Origin: Sphingomonas sp. 37zxx
Lineage (GTDB): Bacteria; Pseudomonadota; Alphaproteobacteria; Sphingomonadales; Sphingomonadaceae
Assembly: GCF_000786205.1 (NCBI RefSeq)
Contig: NZ_JROH01000004.1
Span: forward strand, 124,001-188,000
Length of the DNA stretch: 64,000 nt
Direction of reading: 5' to 3'
Shown here piece by piece: positions 54,779 through 63,700 of this stretch. The position numbers and the translations under genes were made by a program. Position 1 is the stretch's first letter; each line of letters begins with the position of its first letter. Below the pieces are notes generated by a model. The model made no database searches. It was not told where the DNA came from and saw only the letters and a list, made by a program, of their open reading frames with translations.

Positions 54779-54934
54779 ATGCAAAGTCCGCATCTGTCCG
54801 CACTGGAAGCAAAGCACGCAACGCTCGATCGCAAGATCGCCGCCGAGTCGCAGCGCCCGCTTCCCGATCCGACGGTGTTGCGTGGCCTCAAGCGAGCCAA
54901 GTTGCGCGTGAAGGAAGAAATGACCACCCAGTAA
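54779..54934 (+). CDS. YdcH (DUF465) family small protein (2)
   Basis: Only 51 residues: SPHLSALEAKHATLDRKIA then LRGLKRAKLRVKEEM. It has the same helix-loop-helix form as the YdcH protein on the other strand 154 bases away, with the LKR.KL..K.E motif conserved. GGAGAACGCAGCC before the ATG provides the Shine-Dalgarno. Confidence 0.75.
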   Translation: MQSPHLSALEAKHATLDRKIAAESQRPLPDPTVLRGLKRAKLRVKEEMTTQ

Positions 54935-55017
54935 ACGCCGCATCAACACAAGCGTTTACCCCTGCCGCGTGGCCCCGGGCCGCGCGGCAGATCACCAGTC
55001 TAAAAAAACGGCGAACC

Positions 55018-55392
55018 TTAAAGACGGCGAAGCGGCGGCTTCAGATACATCGGCGTCTTGGCACCTGCCCCCACCGGCTTGCGCGCCAGCTTGGGATCGA
55101 TCGGCGAATCGAAGGCGATGCCCAACCGGCCATCGGTGGCCCAAGCCACCTTTCCCCCCACCCAGCCGATCCCGCGCACATCGATGTCGACCGGCGTGCC
55201 GCTGGCAAGCGCGATCGGATATTCCGCCATCAGCCCGCCCGCCGAAAGGTTGCGGATTCGAACATTGGTTTCGTCACCATCGACCCGCAGCGTGGCGGCC
55301 AGCAACAGGCTGTCGCGCGTAGCATTGCGCTTCGCGTCTACCGTTTCGTCCCCTCGCGGGTTCGGTACGGAATCCTGTGCGTAACGGTCCAT
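55018..55392 (-). CDS. PilZ domain protein
   Basis: A 124-residue protein with a PilZ fold: the N-terminal RNATRDSLLLAATLRVDG carries the arginine-rich loop in reduced form, and IRNLSAGGLMAEYP is the NxSxGG-type motif. C-terminal ~20 residues are basic and may be a tail. c-di-GMP binding is plausible; the first arginine pair is not the canonical RxxxR. It stands alone; the EAL gene is about 17 kb away. Confidence 0.85.
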   Translation of the reverse strand: MDRYAQDSVPNPRGDETVDAKRNATRDSLLLAATLRVDGDETNVRIRNLSAGGLMAEYPIALASGTPVDIDVRGIGWVGGKVAWATDGRLGIAFDSPIDPKLARKPVGAGAKTPMYLKPPLRRL

Positions 55393-55493
55393 GGTGATGC
55401 TCGATACTCATGCTGATACGGGTCGTTGCAAGGCTAACACAGCAAACCTTACCAAATTCATTCAGCAGCACATAAGCAAGGCGGTGCGGCGCG

Positions 55494-55964
55494 TTACTCT
55501 TCGCGCGATACCTTTTCCTGCCGCTCGTGCTTTTCCTGCGCCTCGACCGTCATCGTCGCGATCGGCCGCGCCTCCAGCCGCGCAAGCGAGATCGGCTCGC
55601 CGGTGACTTCGCAATAGCCATATTCGCCATCCTCGATCCGCCGCAGCGCCGCGTCGATTTTCGAAATGAGCTTGCGCTGGCGATCGCGGGTTCGCAACTC
55701 GATCGACCAGTCGGTTTCGCTCGACGCGCGATCGGTGAGGTCGGCCTCGCGCAGCGAGTCATTCTGCAACTGGCTAAGCGTATCCTTGGCTTCCTGATGA
55801 ATAGCATCCTTCCACGCCAGCAACTTTCCCCGAAAATAGGCCTGTTGCCGCTCGTTCATGAACGTTTCGTCGGCATGAGGGCGATAGCCTGAGCCATCGC
55901 CATCATTCGCTGCCGGCGGACCCGATTTCTCAGGGTCGTTGAATCGATCCAAAACCGTTGCCAT
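55494..55964 (-). CDS. dksA: DksA/TraR family protein with reduced zinc-finger
   Basis: An RNA polymerase secondary-channel regulator that works with ppGpp in the stringent response. The 156 residues show a long coiled coil with the acidic tip (TLSQLQNDSLREADLTDRAS, about residues 62-81) and the C-terminal globular domain GEYGYCEVTGEPISLARLEARP. Of the four zinc cysteines of E. coli DksA only the first remains (positions 2-4 are Gly/Thr/Val-type), as in other alphaproteobacterial DksA. GGAGAGTGGG precedes the ATG. Confidence 0.9.
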   Translation of the reverse strand: MATVLDRFNDPEKSGPPAANDGDGSGYRPHADETFMNERQQAYFRGKLLAWKDAIHQEAKDTLSQLQNDSLREADLTDRASSETDWSIELRTRDRQRKLISKIDAALRRIEDGEYGYCEVTGEPISLARLEARPIATMTVEAQEKHERQEKVSREE

Positions 55965-56399
55965 CCCACTCTCCACACCGGCTTGCCGTGTCGGCCCCCA
56001 ATGGCTGTGGCGCGCCTGCATTGCTCTGGCGCGGCTATACGGACGCTGCAAGCGCATCACAAGCGACGAAAGCCCGTCTTTCCCGGTAATTATCTTTCAA
56101 AACCGACCATTTGGCGCGGCAGCCCAAACCGCCGGGGTGATTCGCGCCGAAGCGCCTGTGCGCGGCAGCCGGTTTCGAACTCGCCAGAACCACATAGCCG
56201 CTGCAATCGTCCCAATCCCGGACGTTAACCAGAAACGGGCCTTCGCTTGATTGTATTTGCCGTCCTTAGGCCTCGCTAAGAGGGTTAACGCTGTTGAAGT
56301 TAGCGTTTTCTTCGGCAGTGTAATTTTATTGGCAATCGCTGGTTGCCTCCCCCGATCGTCCGCACGCGGCCGTTCGGAAAACGAAGAAGAGATGGCGAT
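55965..56399. other. 435-base intergenic region between dksA and the PEP-CTERM-like gene
   Basis: No convincing gene was found on either strand. A short minus-strand open stretch around 56097-56270 includes a WLTSGIGTIAAAMWFW-like hydrophobic run but has no proper start. An ACACCGGC..GCCGTGT hairpin lies next to dksA (about 55977-55993). CGCTAA..TTAGCG arms flank GTTAAC at about 56275-56305. Together with AT-richer sequence at 56255-56335, this region likely holds the promoters of both divergent genes. Confidence 0.5.
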
Positions 56400-57245
56400 A
56401 TGTCGGTACGAATGGCTGTGGCGAAACTTTGCGCGTTCACTTGCGGCGGCGCGATCGTCGGCGGGGGCGCGGTCCATGCCGTCGATACCGCGCGGACCGA
56501 GCGGATCATCGAAAAGCGCGTCGCCGAAAAGCAGGTCGCCCGCAAGCGCGTGCAATATGCCGCGGCACCCGGCAAAAAGCTGGTCCGCCGCACGATCACC
56601 AAGACCGCGACCTGCGCGCCGCAAACGGTGACCGTCACCACCCAGGGCGCACCGATCCCGCTGCCCGCGCCCTATCTTGGATCGAGCGGTGCGGCACCGG
56701 TGATCAGCGGCGGCGGCTTTGGCGGCGGGCCGGTGATGGTCGGGGGATCTGGCGGATTCTTTGGCGGCGGCGGCTTTATCGGCGGTGGCGGCTTCGTTGG
56801 CGGCGGCGGCGGGGGCGGCAGCATCGTGGTGTCATCGACATCCAGCTCCAGTTCGAGCTCAAGCTCGAGCTCGAGCTCGAGCGGCGGCACCAGCGTCGTG
56901 ATCGACAACAACAACAGCTCGAATAACAACAATTCCAGCAACAACAGCAATCAGAACAATAACAGCAACCAGAACTCAAATCAGAACAACAACAATAATA
57001 ACAACAACAATTCGAATCAGAACAACAACTCGAACGAAAACAACAATTCCAACGACAATGACAATGGCGGCAAGCCAGGCAAGCCCGGCTGGTCGAGCGG
57101 GGGGCACAACCCCAATCCGCCGGGCACGTCGTCGGGCAACCCCACGCCGGTGCCTGCACCGCCGATGCTGCTGCTGTTCGGCGGTGCCGCAGCCGCGCTG
57201 GTCGCACGCGGGCGCTTTGGCAAGAAGGCGGCGAAGCGGGACTGA
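56400..57245 (+). CDS. Ser/Asn-rich surface protein with a PEP-CTERM-like C-terminus
   Basis: A 281-residue exported protein. Residues 1-28 are a signal-like segment, 31-80 a basic helical region, 84-142 Gly/Pro-rich (GGGGFIGGGGFVGGGG), then a run of Ser from 145 to 161 and a Asn/Ser/Gln-rich tract at about 169-222. The C-terminus VPAPPMLLLFGGAAAALVARGRFGKK is a proline motif, hydrophobic helix and basic tail as in PEP-CTERM sorting signals (VPxP). Such proteins are handled by exosortases and tied to extracellular polysaccharide. No exosortase is in the window. No other function is recognised. Confidence 0.75.
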   Translation: MSVRMAVAKLCAFTCGGAIVGGGAVHAVDTARTERIIEKRVAEKQVARKRVQYAAAPGKKLVRRTITKTATCAPQTVTVTTQGAPIPLPAPYLGSSGAAPVISGGGFGGGPVMVGGSGGFFGGGGFIGGGGFVGGGGGGGSIVVSSTSSSSSSSSSSSSSSGGTSVVIDNNNSSNNNNSSNNSNQNNNSNQNSNQNNNNNNNNNSNQNNNSNENNNSNDNDNGGKPGKPGWSSGGHNPNPPGTSSGNPTPVPAPPMLLLFGGAAAALVARGRFGKKAAKRD

Positions 57246-57280
57246 CCCGCTTCGCGCCCCTCATCACTAACTCGCCGCGA

Positions 57281-57724
57281 TCAATCGGCGGCGAGCAGCG
57301 CCTTTTCGATGTCGGCAACGCTATGGCCGGTCAGATCCTTGTCGATCTCGCCCGAGAGCCGCGCCTGCACTTCCTTGTGATAATGTTTGCGTAGTTCGCC
57401 CAGCGTCTTGGGCGGCGCAACGATGATCAGCGTTTCGAAATCGTTGTTCAGCGCGCGTGTCTTGAGCAAGTCGGCGGTATGCGCCGCGAACCGGTCTTCC
57501 TCCAATTGGTGAAAGTCGGTTTCGGAATAGGCGCTTCGGCCCGCGCCGACGCTGGAAAAGGTGCGGCCGGGGCGGTCGGTCGACTGATCGCCATCGGACG
57601 GATTGTCCTGCTCGCGCACCCGCTCGACCACCAGATTGGGATGCACCGCGTCGCCCTCGTTGCGAAAGAACAGCATCTTGCGGCCATCGGCGACGACGAC
57701 GAATGCCTTGTGCGGAACCTGCAT
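57281..57724 (-). CDS. Host attachment family protein
   Basis: A 147-residue cytosolic protein of the family first described in Agrobacterium as required for attachment to plant cells (AtsE-like). Landmarks are KAFVVVADGRKMLFFRN, DRPGRTFSSVGAGRSAY, LIIVAPPKTLGELRKHYHKEV and the eRF1-like fold of the C-terminus. ATG 57724 with AAGGA seven bases upstream is the best start. Biochemical role is unknown. Confidence 0.87.
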   Translation of the reverse strand: MQVPHKAFVVVADGRKMLFFRNEGDAVHPNLVVERVREQDNPSDGDQSTDRPGRTFSSVGAGRSAYSETDFHQLEEDRFAAHTADLLKTRALNNDFETLIIVAPPKTLGELRKHYHKEVQARLSGEIDKDLTGHSVADIEKALLAAD

Positions 57725-57819
57725 CGGGATATCCTTGTTTATCGTGGCATGAAGCCGGGTAACGCGCCGCATCACCAACGGGTTGCGCCCGCCCCCGCCG
57801 CCGGGCCATAGCGTCGGCC

Positions 57820-59097
57820 ATGCACGACATCCGCTCCATCCGCGAAAACCCCGCCGCTTTCGACCAGGCGCTCGCCCGCCGCAGCCTGCCGCCCCAGGCC
57901 GATTCGCTGGTCGCGCTCGACGAGCGGCGGCGCGCGGTGCTCACCCAATTGCAGGCGGGCCAGGCGCGCCGCAACGAAGCATCCAAGGCGATCGGTGCCG
58001 CCAAGGGCAAGGGCGACCACGCCACCGCCGACGCGCTGATGGCCGAAGTCGCAACGCTCAAGGAAGCGATGCCCGCACTCGAAACCGAGGAAAAGGCGCT
58101 CGCGGCCGAGCTGGGCACCACGCTCGCGGCAATCCCCAACCTGCCCGCCGCCGATGTGCCGCCGGGCGATGGCGAGGACGATAATGCGCTGGTCCATCTG
58201 CGCGGCGAGCCGACCAGCTTCGCCTTCGCGGCGCGCGAGCATGATTCGATCGGCCCCGCGATCGGCCTCGATTTCGAAACCGGCGCGGCGATGGCGGGCG
58301 CGCGCTTCACCCTGCTGCGCGGCCCCGTCGCGCGCCTGCACCGCGCGCTCGGCCAGTTCATGCTCGACACGCTGACCCAGCAGCATGGCTTCGAAGAAGT
58401 CGTACCCCCGCTGCTGGTGCGCGATGAGGCGGTGTACGGCACCGGCCAGCTTCCCAAATTCGCCGAAGACCTGTTCCGCACCACCGATGGCCGCTGGCTG
58501 ATCCCCACCGCCGAAGTGTCGCTGACCAACATCGTCGCAGGCCAGATCCTCGCCGAAAAGGAGCTGCCGCTGCGCTTCGCCGCGCTTACGCCGTGCTTCC
58601 GTTCCGAAGCCGGCGCGGCGGGGCGTGACACGCGCGGCTATATCCGCCAGCACCAGTTCGAAAAGGTCGAAATGGTAGCGATCACCACCCCCGAAGCCTC
58701 CGACGCCGAGCATGAAGCGATGACCGGTCATGCCGAGGGTATTCTCTCGGCGCTGGGGCTGCCGTTCCGCCGGATGAAGCTGTGCACCGGCGACATGGGC
58801 TTTTCGGCGGCGCGCACCTATGATCTCGAAGTGTGGCTGCCCGGCCAGGCGCGCTACCGCGAGATTTCGAGCGTCTCGACCTGCACCGATTTCCAGGCGC
58901 GCCGCATGAACGCGCGCTACCGGCCCGAGGGGGAAAAGGGCACGCGCTTCGTCCACACGCTCAACGGTTCGGGGCTGGCGGTCGGGCGAACGCTGGTCGC
59001 GGTGCTGGAGAACTACCAGCAGGAAAGCGGCGCGGTCGCGGTGCCCCCGGTGCTACAGCCATATCTGGGCGGCCTGACGATGCTGGAGCCAAAGTGA
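57820..59097 (+). CDS. serS: Serine--tRNA ligase
   Basis: Charges tRNA-Ser. The N-terminal coiled-coil tRNA-binding arm spans about residues 28-105; class II catalytic motifs follow: motif 2 [22 protein letters not shown] and motif 3 near the C-terminus ([16 protein letters not shown]). [16 protein letters not shown] is the serine-specific segment. The length of 425 residues is usual. It is separated from surE by a REPIN-like repeat. Confidence 0.97.
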   Translation: MHDIRSIRENPAAFDQALARRSLPPQADSLVALDERRRAVLTQLQAGQARRNEASKAIGAAKGKGDHATADALMAEVATLKEAMPALETEEKALAAELGTTLAAIPNLPAADVPPGDGEDDNALVHLRGEPTSFAFAAREHDSIGPAIGLDFETGAAMAGARFTLLRGPVARLHRALGQFMLDTLTQQHGFEEVVPPLLVRDEAVYGTGQLPKFAEDLFRTTDGRWLIPTAEVSLTNIVAGQILAEKELPLRFAALTPCFRSEAGAAGRDTRGYIRQHQFEKVEMVAITTPEASDAEHEAMTGHAEGILSALGLPFRRMKLCTGDMGFSAARTYDLEVWLPGQARYREISSVSTCTDFQARRMNARYRPEGEKGTRFVHTLNGSGLAVGRTLVAVLENYQQESGAVAVPPVLQPYLGGLTMLEPK

Positions 59098-59112
59098 TCG
59101 GTGCGACAAAAT

Positions 59113-59250
59113 CCTCCCCGAGCTCGCTCGGGGAGGGGGACCATCGCAAAGCGATGGTGGAGGGGCAAAGCCGCAAGCGCGCCGCCTGCGTCGCTGCCCC
59201 TCCACCCCTCGCTACGCGAGCGGTCCCCCTCCCCATCTTCGATAGGGAGG
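59113..59250. repeat. REPIN-like element between serS and surE
   Basis: CCTCCCCGAG..CTCGGGGAGGGGGACC at 59113 and its inverted counterpart ending GGGAGG at 59250 enclose secondary palindromes (CATCGC..GCGATG and TCGCTACGCGA). It is the same subtype as the element before the amidase. The right end GGGAGG (59245-59250), 8 bases before the surE ATG, is the apparent Shine-Dalgarno. Confidence 0.78.
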
Positions 59251-59258
59251 ATTAAATA

Positions 59259-60026
59259 ATGCGAATCCTCATCACCAATGACGACGGCTATCACGCCCCC
59301 GGCCTCAAAATCCTCGAAACCCTCGCCGCCACCTTCTCCGACGACATTTGGGTGGTCGCCCCCGCCGAAGAGCAATCGGGTGCCGGCCATTCGCTCACCC
59401 TGTCCCGCCCCTTGCGAATCCGCCGTTTCGGCGAAAAGCGCTACGCGGTCGATGGCACGCCAACCGACGCGGTGATGATGGCGCTGGCCAAGATCATGGC
59501 CGATCAGCCGCCCGACCTGATCCTGTCGGGGGTCAATCGCGGCGCGAACCTGGCCGAGGACGTCACCTATTCGGGCACTGTCTCGGCGGCGATGGAGGGG
59601 GCGCTTGCCGGCGTGCGCTCGATTGCCTTGAGCCAGGTCTATGCGCGCGAAGCGATGGGCGATTCGGTGCCGTTCGACGCCGCCGCCGCCTGGGGCCGCC
59701 GCGCGCTCGAACCGCTGATGGCGCTCGATTGGGCACCGCGCACGCTGGTGAACATCAACTTCCCCGCGCTGCCTGCCGACCGGGTCAAGGGCATCCGCGT
59801 CGCCGATCAGGGCCTGCGCGATTATGGCCGTTTGCAGATCATCACCAATCGCGATCCGCGCGGCTATGAATATCACTGGTTCGGCCTTGGCCCGACGATC
59901 GAGACGCCCGCGCATTCGACCGACCTCGAAGCGATCCGGGACGGCTATATTGCGGTGACGCCGCTGCATCTGGACCTGACGCATCGTCCGTCACTGGCGA
60001 TGCTCACCCAAGCGTATCGCGAATGA
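59259..60026 (+). CDS. surE: 5'/3'-nucleotidase SurE
   Basis: A metal-dependent nucleotidase/exopolyphosphatase induced under stress. The N-terminal MRILITNDDGYHAPGL carries the tandem metal-binding aspartates; SGVNRGANLAEDVTYSGTVSAAMEG (about residues 87-111) is the second family signature. The length of 255 residues is normal. The stop overlaps the next gene by four bases (ATGA). Confidence 0.95.
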   Translation: MRILITNDDGYHAPGLKILETLAATFSDDIWVVAPAEEQSGAGHSLTLSRPLRIRRFGEKRYAVDGTPTDAVMMALAKIMADQPPDLILSGVNRGANLAEDVTYSGTVSAAMEGALAGVRSIALSQVYAREAMGDSVPFDAAAAWGRRALEPLMALDWAPRTLVNINFPALPADRVKGIRVADQGLRDYGRLQIITNRDPRGYEYHWFGLGPTIETPAHSTDLEAIRDGYIAVTPLHLDLTHRPSLAMLTQAYRE

Positions 60027-61153
60027 AGGGGCGACGAATGGCGCGAACCGAGCGCGGCACGGAGCGACCTGGCTGGCCTTATAAACAGACCACCCCCTCC
60101 CCGTTCGCGCTGATGGGGGGACTTTCCCTCCCCCTCACCCTCGCCGCCTGCATCCCCGGCACCAGCCAGCCTCCCACCGCGCCGCCGCCGCCGCCGCCGC
60201 CATCGCAAACCGTCCGCCAGCCGCTTGCCGAAAAAATCACCGCACTCCCCTCGCCGCTCCCCGCCTGGGAAGCCCGCCGCGTCTCCCCCGACGCGCGCAG
60301 CGTAGCAGCGACCACCTACACCGTAGCCCCCGGCGACACATTGCGCGGCATCGCCGCCAAGACCGGGGCAGGCTCCGAAGCCATTGCCCGCGCCAACGGC
60401 ATCGCCCCGCCCTTCACGATCCTGACCGGCCAGCGGCTGACCATTCCCGGCGGGCGCTATCATCTGGTGCGCGACGGCCAGACCGGCATCGCCATCGCGC
60501 GCGCCTATGGCGTCGATTGGGGCCGGATCGTCACCGCCAACATGCTCGAGGAGCCCTACATCCTGCGTACCGGCCAGCGCGTGCTGATCCCCGGCGAAGC
60601 AACCCCGCGCAGCGCCGCCGAGCGCGCGCAGGCCTTCACCCTCGACATCGACGACATCATCACCGGCGGCGAACCCGCGCTTGCCGCCAATACCGCACCC
60701 ACCCGCCCCACCTCGTCATCGAAGCGTGTGCTGCCCTCGACCGCCGCGGTCGCTGAACCAGCGCGGCTGCGCGGCGGTTTCCAATGGCCGGTCGAGGGGA
60801 GGATCGTGCGCCGCTTCGGCCCCGGTGCCTCTGGCGAGCGTAACGACGGCATCAAGATCGCGGTGCCGCTGAAAACCCCGATCCTCGCCACCGCCGACGG
60901 CGTCGTCGCCTATGTCGGCAGCGACATTCCCGCACTCGGCGGGCTGGTCATCCTTCGCCACGGCGACGGACTTACTTCGGTCTATGGCCATGCCGGCGGC
61001 CTGCTGGTCCAGCGTGGCCAATCAGTGAAGCGCGGTCAGCGGATCGCGCTGTCGGGCGATTCGGGCGCGGCGAACCGCCCCGAACTGCATTTCGAGCTTC
61101 GCCAAGGGCGCACCCCGGTCGACCCGCTTACCCGCTTGCCGGCGCGAAACTGA
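60023..61153 (+). CDS. nlpD: NlpD-like LysM/LytM lipoprotein with degenerate active site
   Basis: Probably a periplasmic activator of cell-wall amidases at division. The N-terminus is followed by a lipobox (L40-A-A-C43). One LysM domain (TYTVAPGDTLRGIAAKTG, about residues 98-140) and a second weaker one (about 145-190) bind peptidoglycan. The LytM domain from about residue 262 lacks the zinc ligands: where M23 enzymes have HxGxD it reads NDGIKI, although LHFELR near the end is kept. This matches non-catalytic EnvC/NlpD-type activators. Its linkage to surE resembles E. coli surE-pcm-nlpD. Confidence 0.85.
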   Translation: MKGRRMARTERGTERPGWPYKQTTPSPFALMGGLSLPLTLAACIPGTSQPPTAPPPPPPPSQTVRQPLAEKITALPSPLPAWEARRVSPDARSVAATTYTVAPGDTLRGIAAKTGAGSEAIARANGIAPPFTILTGQRLTIPGGRYHLVRDGQTGIAIARAYGVDWGRIVTANMLEEPYILRTGQRVLIPGEATPRSAAERAQAFTLDIDDIITGGEPALAANTAPTRPTSSSKRVLPSTAAVAEPARLRGGFQWPVEGRIVRRFGPGASGERNDGIKIAVPLKTPILATADGVVAYVGSDIPALGGLVILRHGDGLTSVYGHAGGLLVQRGQSVKRGQRIALSGDSGAANRPELHFELRQGRTPVDPLTRLPARN

Positions 61154-62181
61154 TGGCAAAACCGCAGCATCCAGGCACGCTCAAGCGCAAATCCTCGACC
61201 CCCGTCTGGCTGGCGATCACCTGGCGAGTCATCGCGGTCCTGACATTGGTCGGCATCGCGATCGCGGTCCACTGGTTCGACCGCGAAGGGCTGCGCGACA
61301 ATTATGACGGGCACATCAGCTTTGCCGATGTCGTCTATTTCACGATGATCTCGATCACCACCACCGGCTATGGCGACATCGCCCCGGTCACCGAAAAGGC
61401 GCGGCTGTTCGATGCGCTGATCGTCACCCCGATTCGGGTGTTCGTGGTCGTGCTGTTCATCGGCACCACCTATAATTTCGTCCTCAAGCGCGGCTGGGAT
61501 AAATGGCGCATGGCACGTATTCAACGCAATCTTGACGGCCATGTCGTCGTCGCCGGCTATGGCAAGACCGGCTCCGAAGCCGTTGACGAACTGATCGCGC
61601 GCGGTCGCGATCCGGCCAGCATCGTGGTGATCGATGGCGACACCGATCAGCTTGCCAAGGCCGAGGAATGCGGCTGCAACGTCCTGCTGGGCGACGCCAC
61701 CCGCGATGCGACGTTGATGGACGTGCAAATCGCCCGCGCCTGCGCGATGATCGTCGCCGGCGGGCGCGACGACACCTCGATCCTGATCGTGCTCACCGCG
61801 CGCCACCTCGCCCCCGACCTGCCGATCAGCATCATCGTCAAGGCCGAGGACAATGAACTGCCCGCCCGTGCGGCGGGGGCAACGACAGTGATCAACCCGG
61901 TCAGCTTCGCCGGACTGTTGCTCGCCAGTTCCTGCACCGGGCGGCACATCGCCGATTATATGATGGACCTGGCCTCCTACGAAGGCCGCGTGCAATTGTC
62001 CGAACGCACCGTCCAGCTCGACGAGGTCAACCAGCCGCTGTCGGCCATCACCACCGGGCTTGGCCTTCGAATTTATCGCGGCGGCGAGGTGTACGGCTTC
62101 AGCGCACCCGAGGCGCAGGCGCTGCATGAAGGCGATGTCATCGTCGAAATCCTGCCGCGCCACGGCATGGGAAAACAGTGA
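61153..62181 (+). CDS. Potassium channel with a TrkA-N (RCK) domain
   Basis: A two-helix ion channel fused to a cytoplasmic regulator. The first helix spans about residues 22-41, the selectivity filter is TTTGYGD (69-75), and the second helix follows. The RCK/TrkA-N domain begins at GHVVVAGYGKTGSEAV (about residue 130) with the NAD/nucleotide-binding GYGKTG. It ends in a TrkA-C-like region. At 342 residues it resembles MthK/KchE-type channels. The start overlaps the nlpD-like stop by one base, suggesting coregulation with cell-wall genes. Confidence 0.92.
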   Translation: MAKPQHPGTLKRKSSTPVWLAITWRVIAVLTLVGIAIAVHWFDREGLRDNYDGHISFADVVYFTMISITTTGYGDIAPVTEKARLFDALIVTPIRVFVVVLFIGTTYNFVLKRGWDKWRMARIQRNLDGHVVVAGYGKTGSEAVDELIARGRDPASIVVIDGDTDQLAKAEECGCNVLLGDATRDATLMDVQIARACAMIVAGGRDDTSILIVLTARHLAPDLPISIIVKAEDNELPARAAGATTVINPVSFAGLLLASSCTGRHIADYMMDLASYEGRVQLSERTVQLDEVNQPLSAITTGLGLRIYRGGEVYGFSAPEAQALHEGDVIVEILPRHGMGKQ

Positions 62182-62289
62182 TGAAGCGGCGGTAACGCAG
62201 CGCAGCGCACTTCCCCTCTCCCAAACCGCTCCCCAAAAGGGCAGAGGGCTATGAAGTCCGCGCGGAAATCACTATGTGCGCCGACGATC

Positions 62290-63618
62290 ATGGCAACCCA
62301 ATTTCCTGAACCGCCCCGCGTGGGCATGGTGTCGCTCGGCTGTCCCAAGGCACTGGTCGACAGCGAACGCATCCTCACCAAGCTGCGCTCGGACGGCTAC
62401 GGCCTGTCGCAGGACTATGCCGGTGCCGATGTCGTGCTGGTCAACACCTGCGGCTTTCTCGACAGCGCCAAGGAGGAAAGCCTTGAGGCGATCGGCGAGG
62501 CGATGGCCGCCAATGGCCGCGTGATCGTCACCGGCTGCCTGGGGCAGGAAGCCGAGATGATCCGCGCGCGCTTCCCAAACGTCCTGGCGATCAGCGGCGC
62601 GCACCAGTACGAAGCCGTCGTCGGCGCGGTGCATGATCACGCGCCGATGCCGCCCAATGCCTTTCTGAACCTGGTGCCCGAAAGCGGCCTGAAGCTCACG
62701 CCGCGCCATTACAGCTATCTGAAAATTTCGGAGGGCTGCAACCACCGCTGCTCATTCTGCATCATCCCGTCGATCCGCGGCGATCTTGTCAGCCGCCGCC
62801 CCGACGCGATCCTGCGCGAAGCCGAAAAGCTGATCGAAGCGGGAACGCGCGAATTGCTGGTCATCAGCCAGGATACCTCGGCCTACGGCGTCGACATCCG
62901 CAAGGAACCGCGCGCCTGGAAGGGGCGCGAGGTCGTGCCGCACATGACCGATCTGGCGCGCGAACTGGGGCGTCTGGGGGCATGGGTGCGGCTGCATTAT
63001 GTCTACCCCTATCCGCATGTCGATCAGGTCATCCCGCTGATGGCCGAGGGGCTGGTGCTCCCCTATCTCGACATCCCGTTCCAGCACGCCGCGCCCGACG
63101 TGCTTCGCCGGATGCGCCGCCCCGCCAATGAGGCCAAGGTGCTCGAACGGCTCAAGGCGTGGCGCGCGATCTGCCCCGACATCGCGATCCGATCGTCGTT
63201 CGTCGTCGGCTTCCCCGGCGAAACCGACGCCGATTTCGAATATCTGCTCGACTGGCTCGACGAAGCCCAGCTCGACCGTGTCGGCGCGTTCCGCTTCGAA
63301 CCGGTCGAGGGTGCCGCCGCCAATGCGCTGCCCGATGCCGTGCCCGAGGAGGTGAAGGAAGAACGCTACGCTCGCATCATGGAGCGCACCGCTGCGATTT
63401 CGGCGGCCAAGCTCCAGGCCAAGGTGGGCCGCGAGCTCGACGTGATCCTTGACGCGGTCGACGATGAAGGCGGCGCGACCGGCCGCTCGCAAGCCGACGC
63501 CCCCGAGATCGACGGCGAAGTCCATCTGCGCGACACCTTCGATCGCAACCCCGGCGACATCATCCGCGTGCGGATCGAGGACGCCGACGACCATGACCTG
63601 TTTGGAGTGCCGGTCTAG
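62290..63618 (+). CDS. rimO: Ribosomal protein S12 methylthiotransferase RimO
   Basis: Adds a methylthio group to Asp88 of ribosomal protein S12. It contains the N-terminal UPF0004 cluster cysteines (C18, C54, C83), the radical SAM CX3CX2C motif (C150, C154, C157 in CNHRCSFC), and a C-terminal TRAM domain. The start is ATG 62290 ([10 protein letters not shown]), giving 442 residues; an upstream ATG at 62251 would add 13 residues. The preceding 108 bases contain a decayed REP fragment. Confidence 0.95.
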   Translation: MATQFPEPPRVGMVSLGCPKALVDSERILTKLRSDGYGLSQDYAGADVVLVNTCGFLDSAKEESLEAIGEAMAANGRVIVTGCLGQEAEMIRARFPNVLAISGAHQYEAVVGAVHDHAPMPPNAFLNLVPESGLKLTPRHYSYLKISEGCNHRCSFCIIPSIRGDLVSRRPDAILREAEKLIEAGTRELLVISQDTSAYGVDIRKEPRAWKGREVVPHMTDLARELGRLGAWVRLHYVYPYPHVDQVIPLMAEGLVLPYLDIPFQHAAPDVLRRMRRPANEAKVLERLKAWRAICPDIAIRSSFVVGFPGETDADFEYLLDWLDEAQLDRVGAFRFEPVEGAAANALPDAVPEEVKEERYARIMERTAAISAAKLQAKVGRELDVILDAVDDEGGATGRSQADAPEIDGEVHLRDTFDRNPGDIIRVRIEDADDHDLFGVPV

Positions 63619-63625
63619 CAAGCGG

Positions 63626-63654
63626 TCGTCACCCCGCTCACTGCGGGGTGACGA
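63626..63654 (+). terminator. Perfect hairpin after rimO
   Basis: TCGTCACCCCGC and GCGGGGTGACGA form a 12-bp stem with a 5-base loop, 7 bases after the rimO stop. There is little T on the downstream side (TTGGGAGG). It may be terminator or REP. Confidence 0.6.
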
Positions 63655-63700
63655 TTGGGAGGCTGGTAGTCTGGGCGGTGCATGACTACCCTCTGGGCCG

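Noticed and set aside
56097-56624. Possible small membrane protein on the minus strand (hydrophobic WLTSGIGTIAAAMWFW segment)
   Set aside because: No start codon or Shine-Dalgarno in a sensible place; the upstream part is antisense to the PEP-CTERM-like gene.
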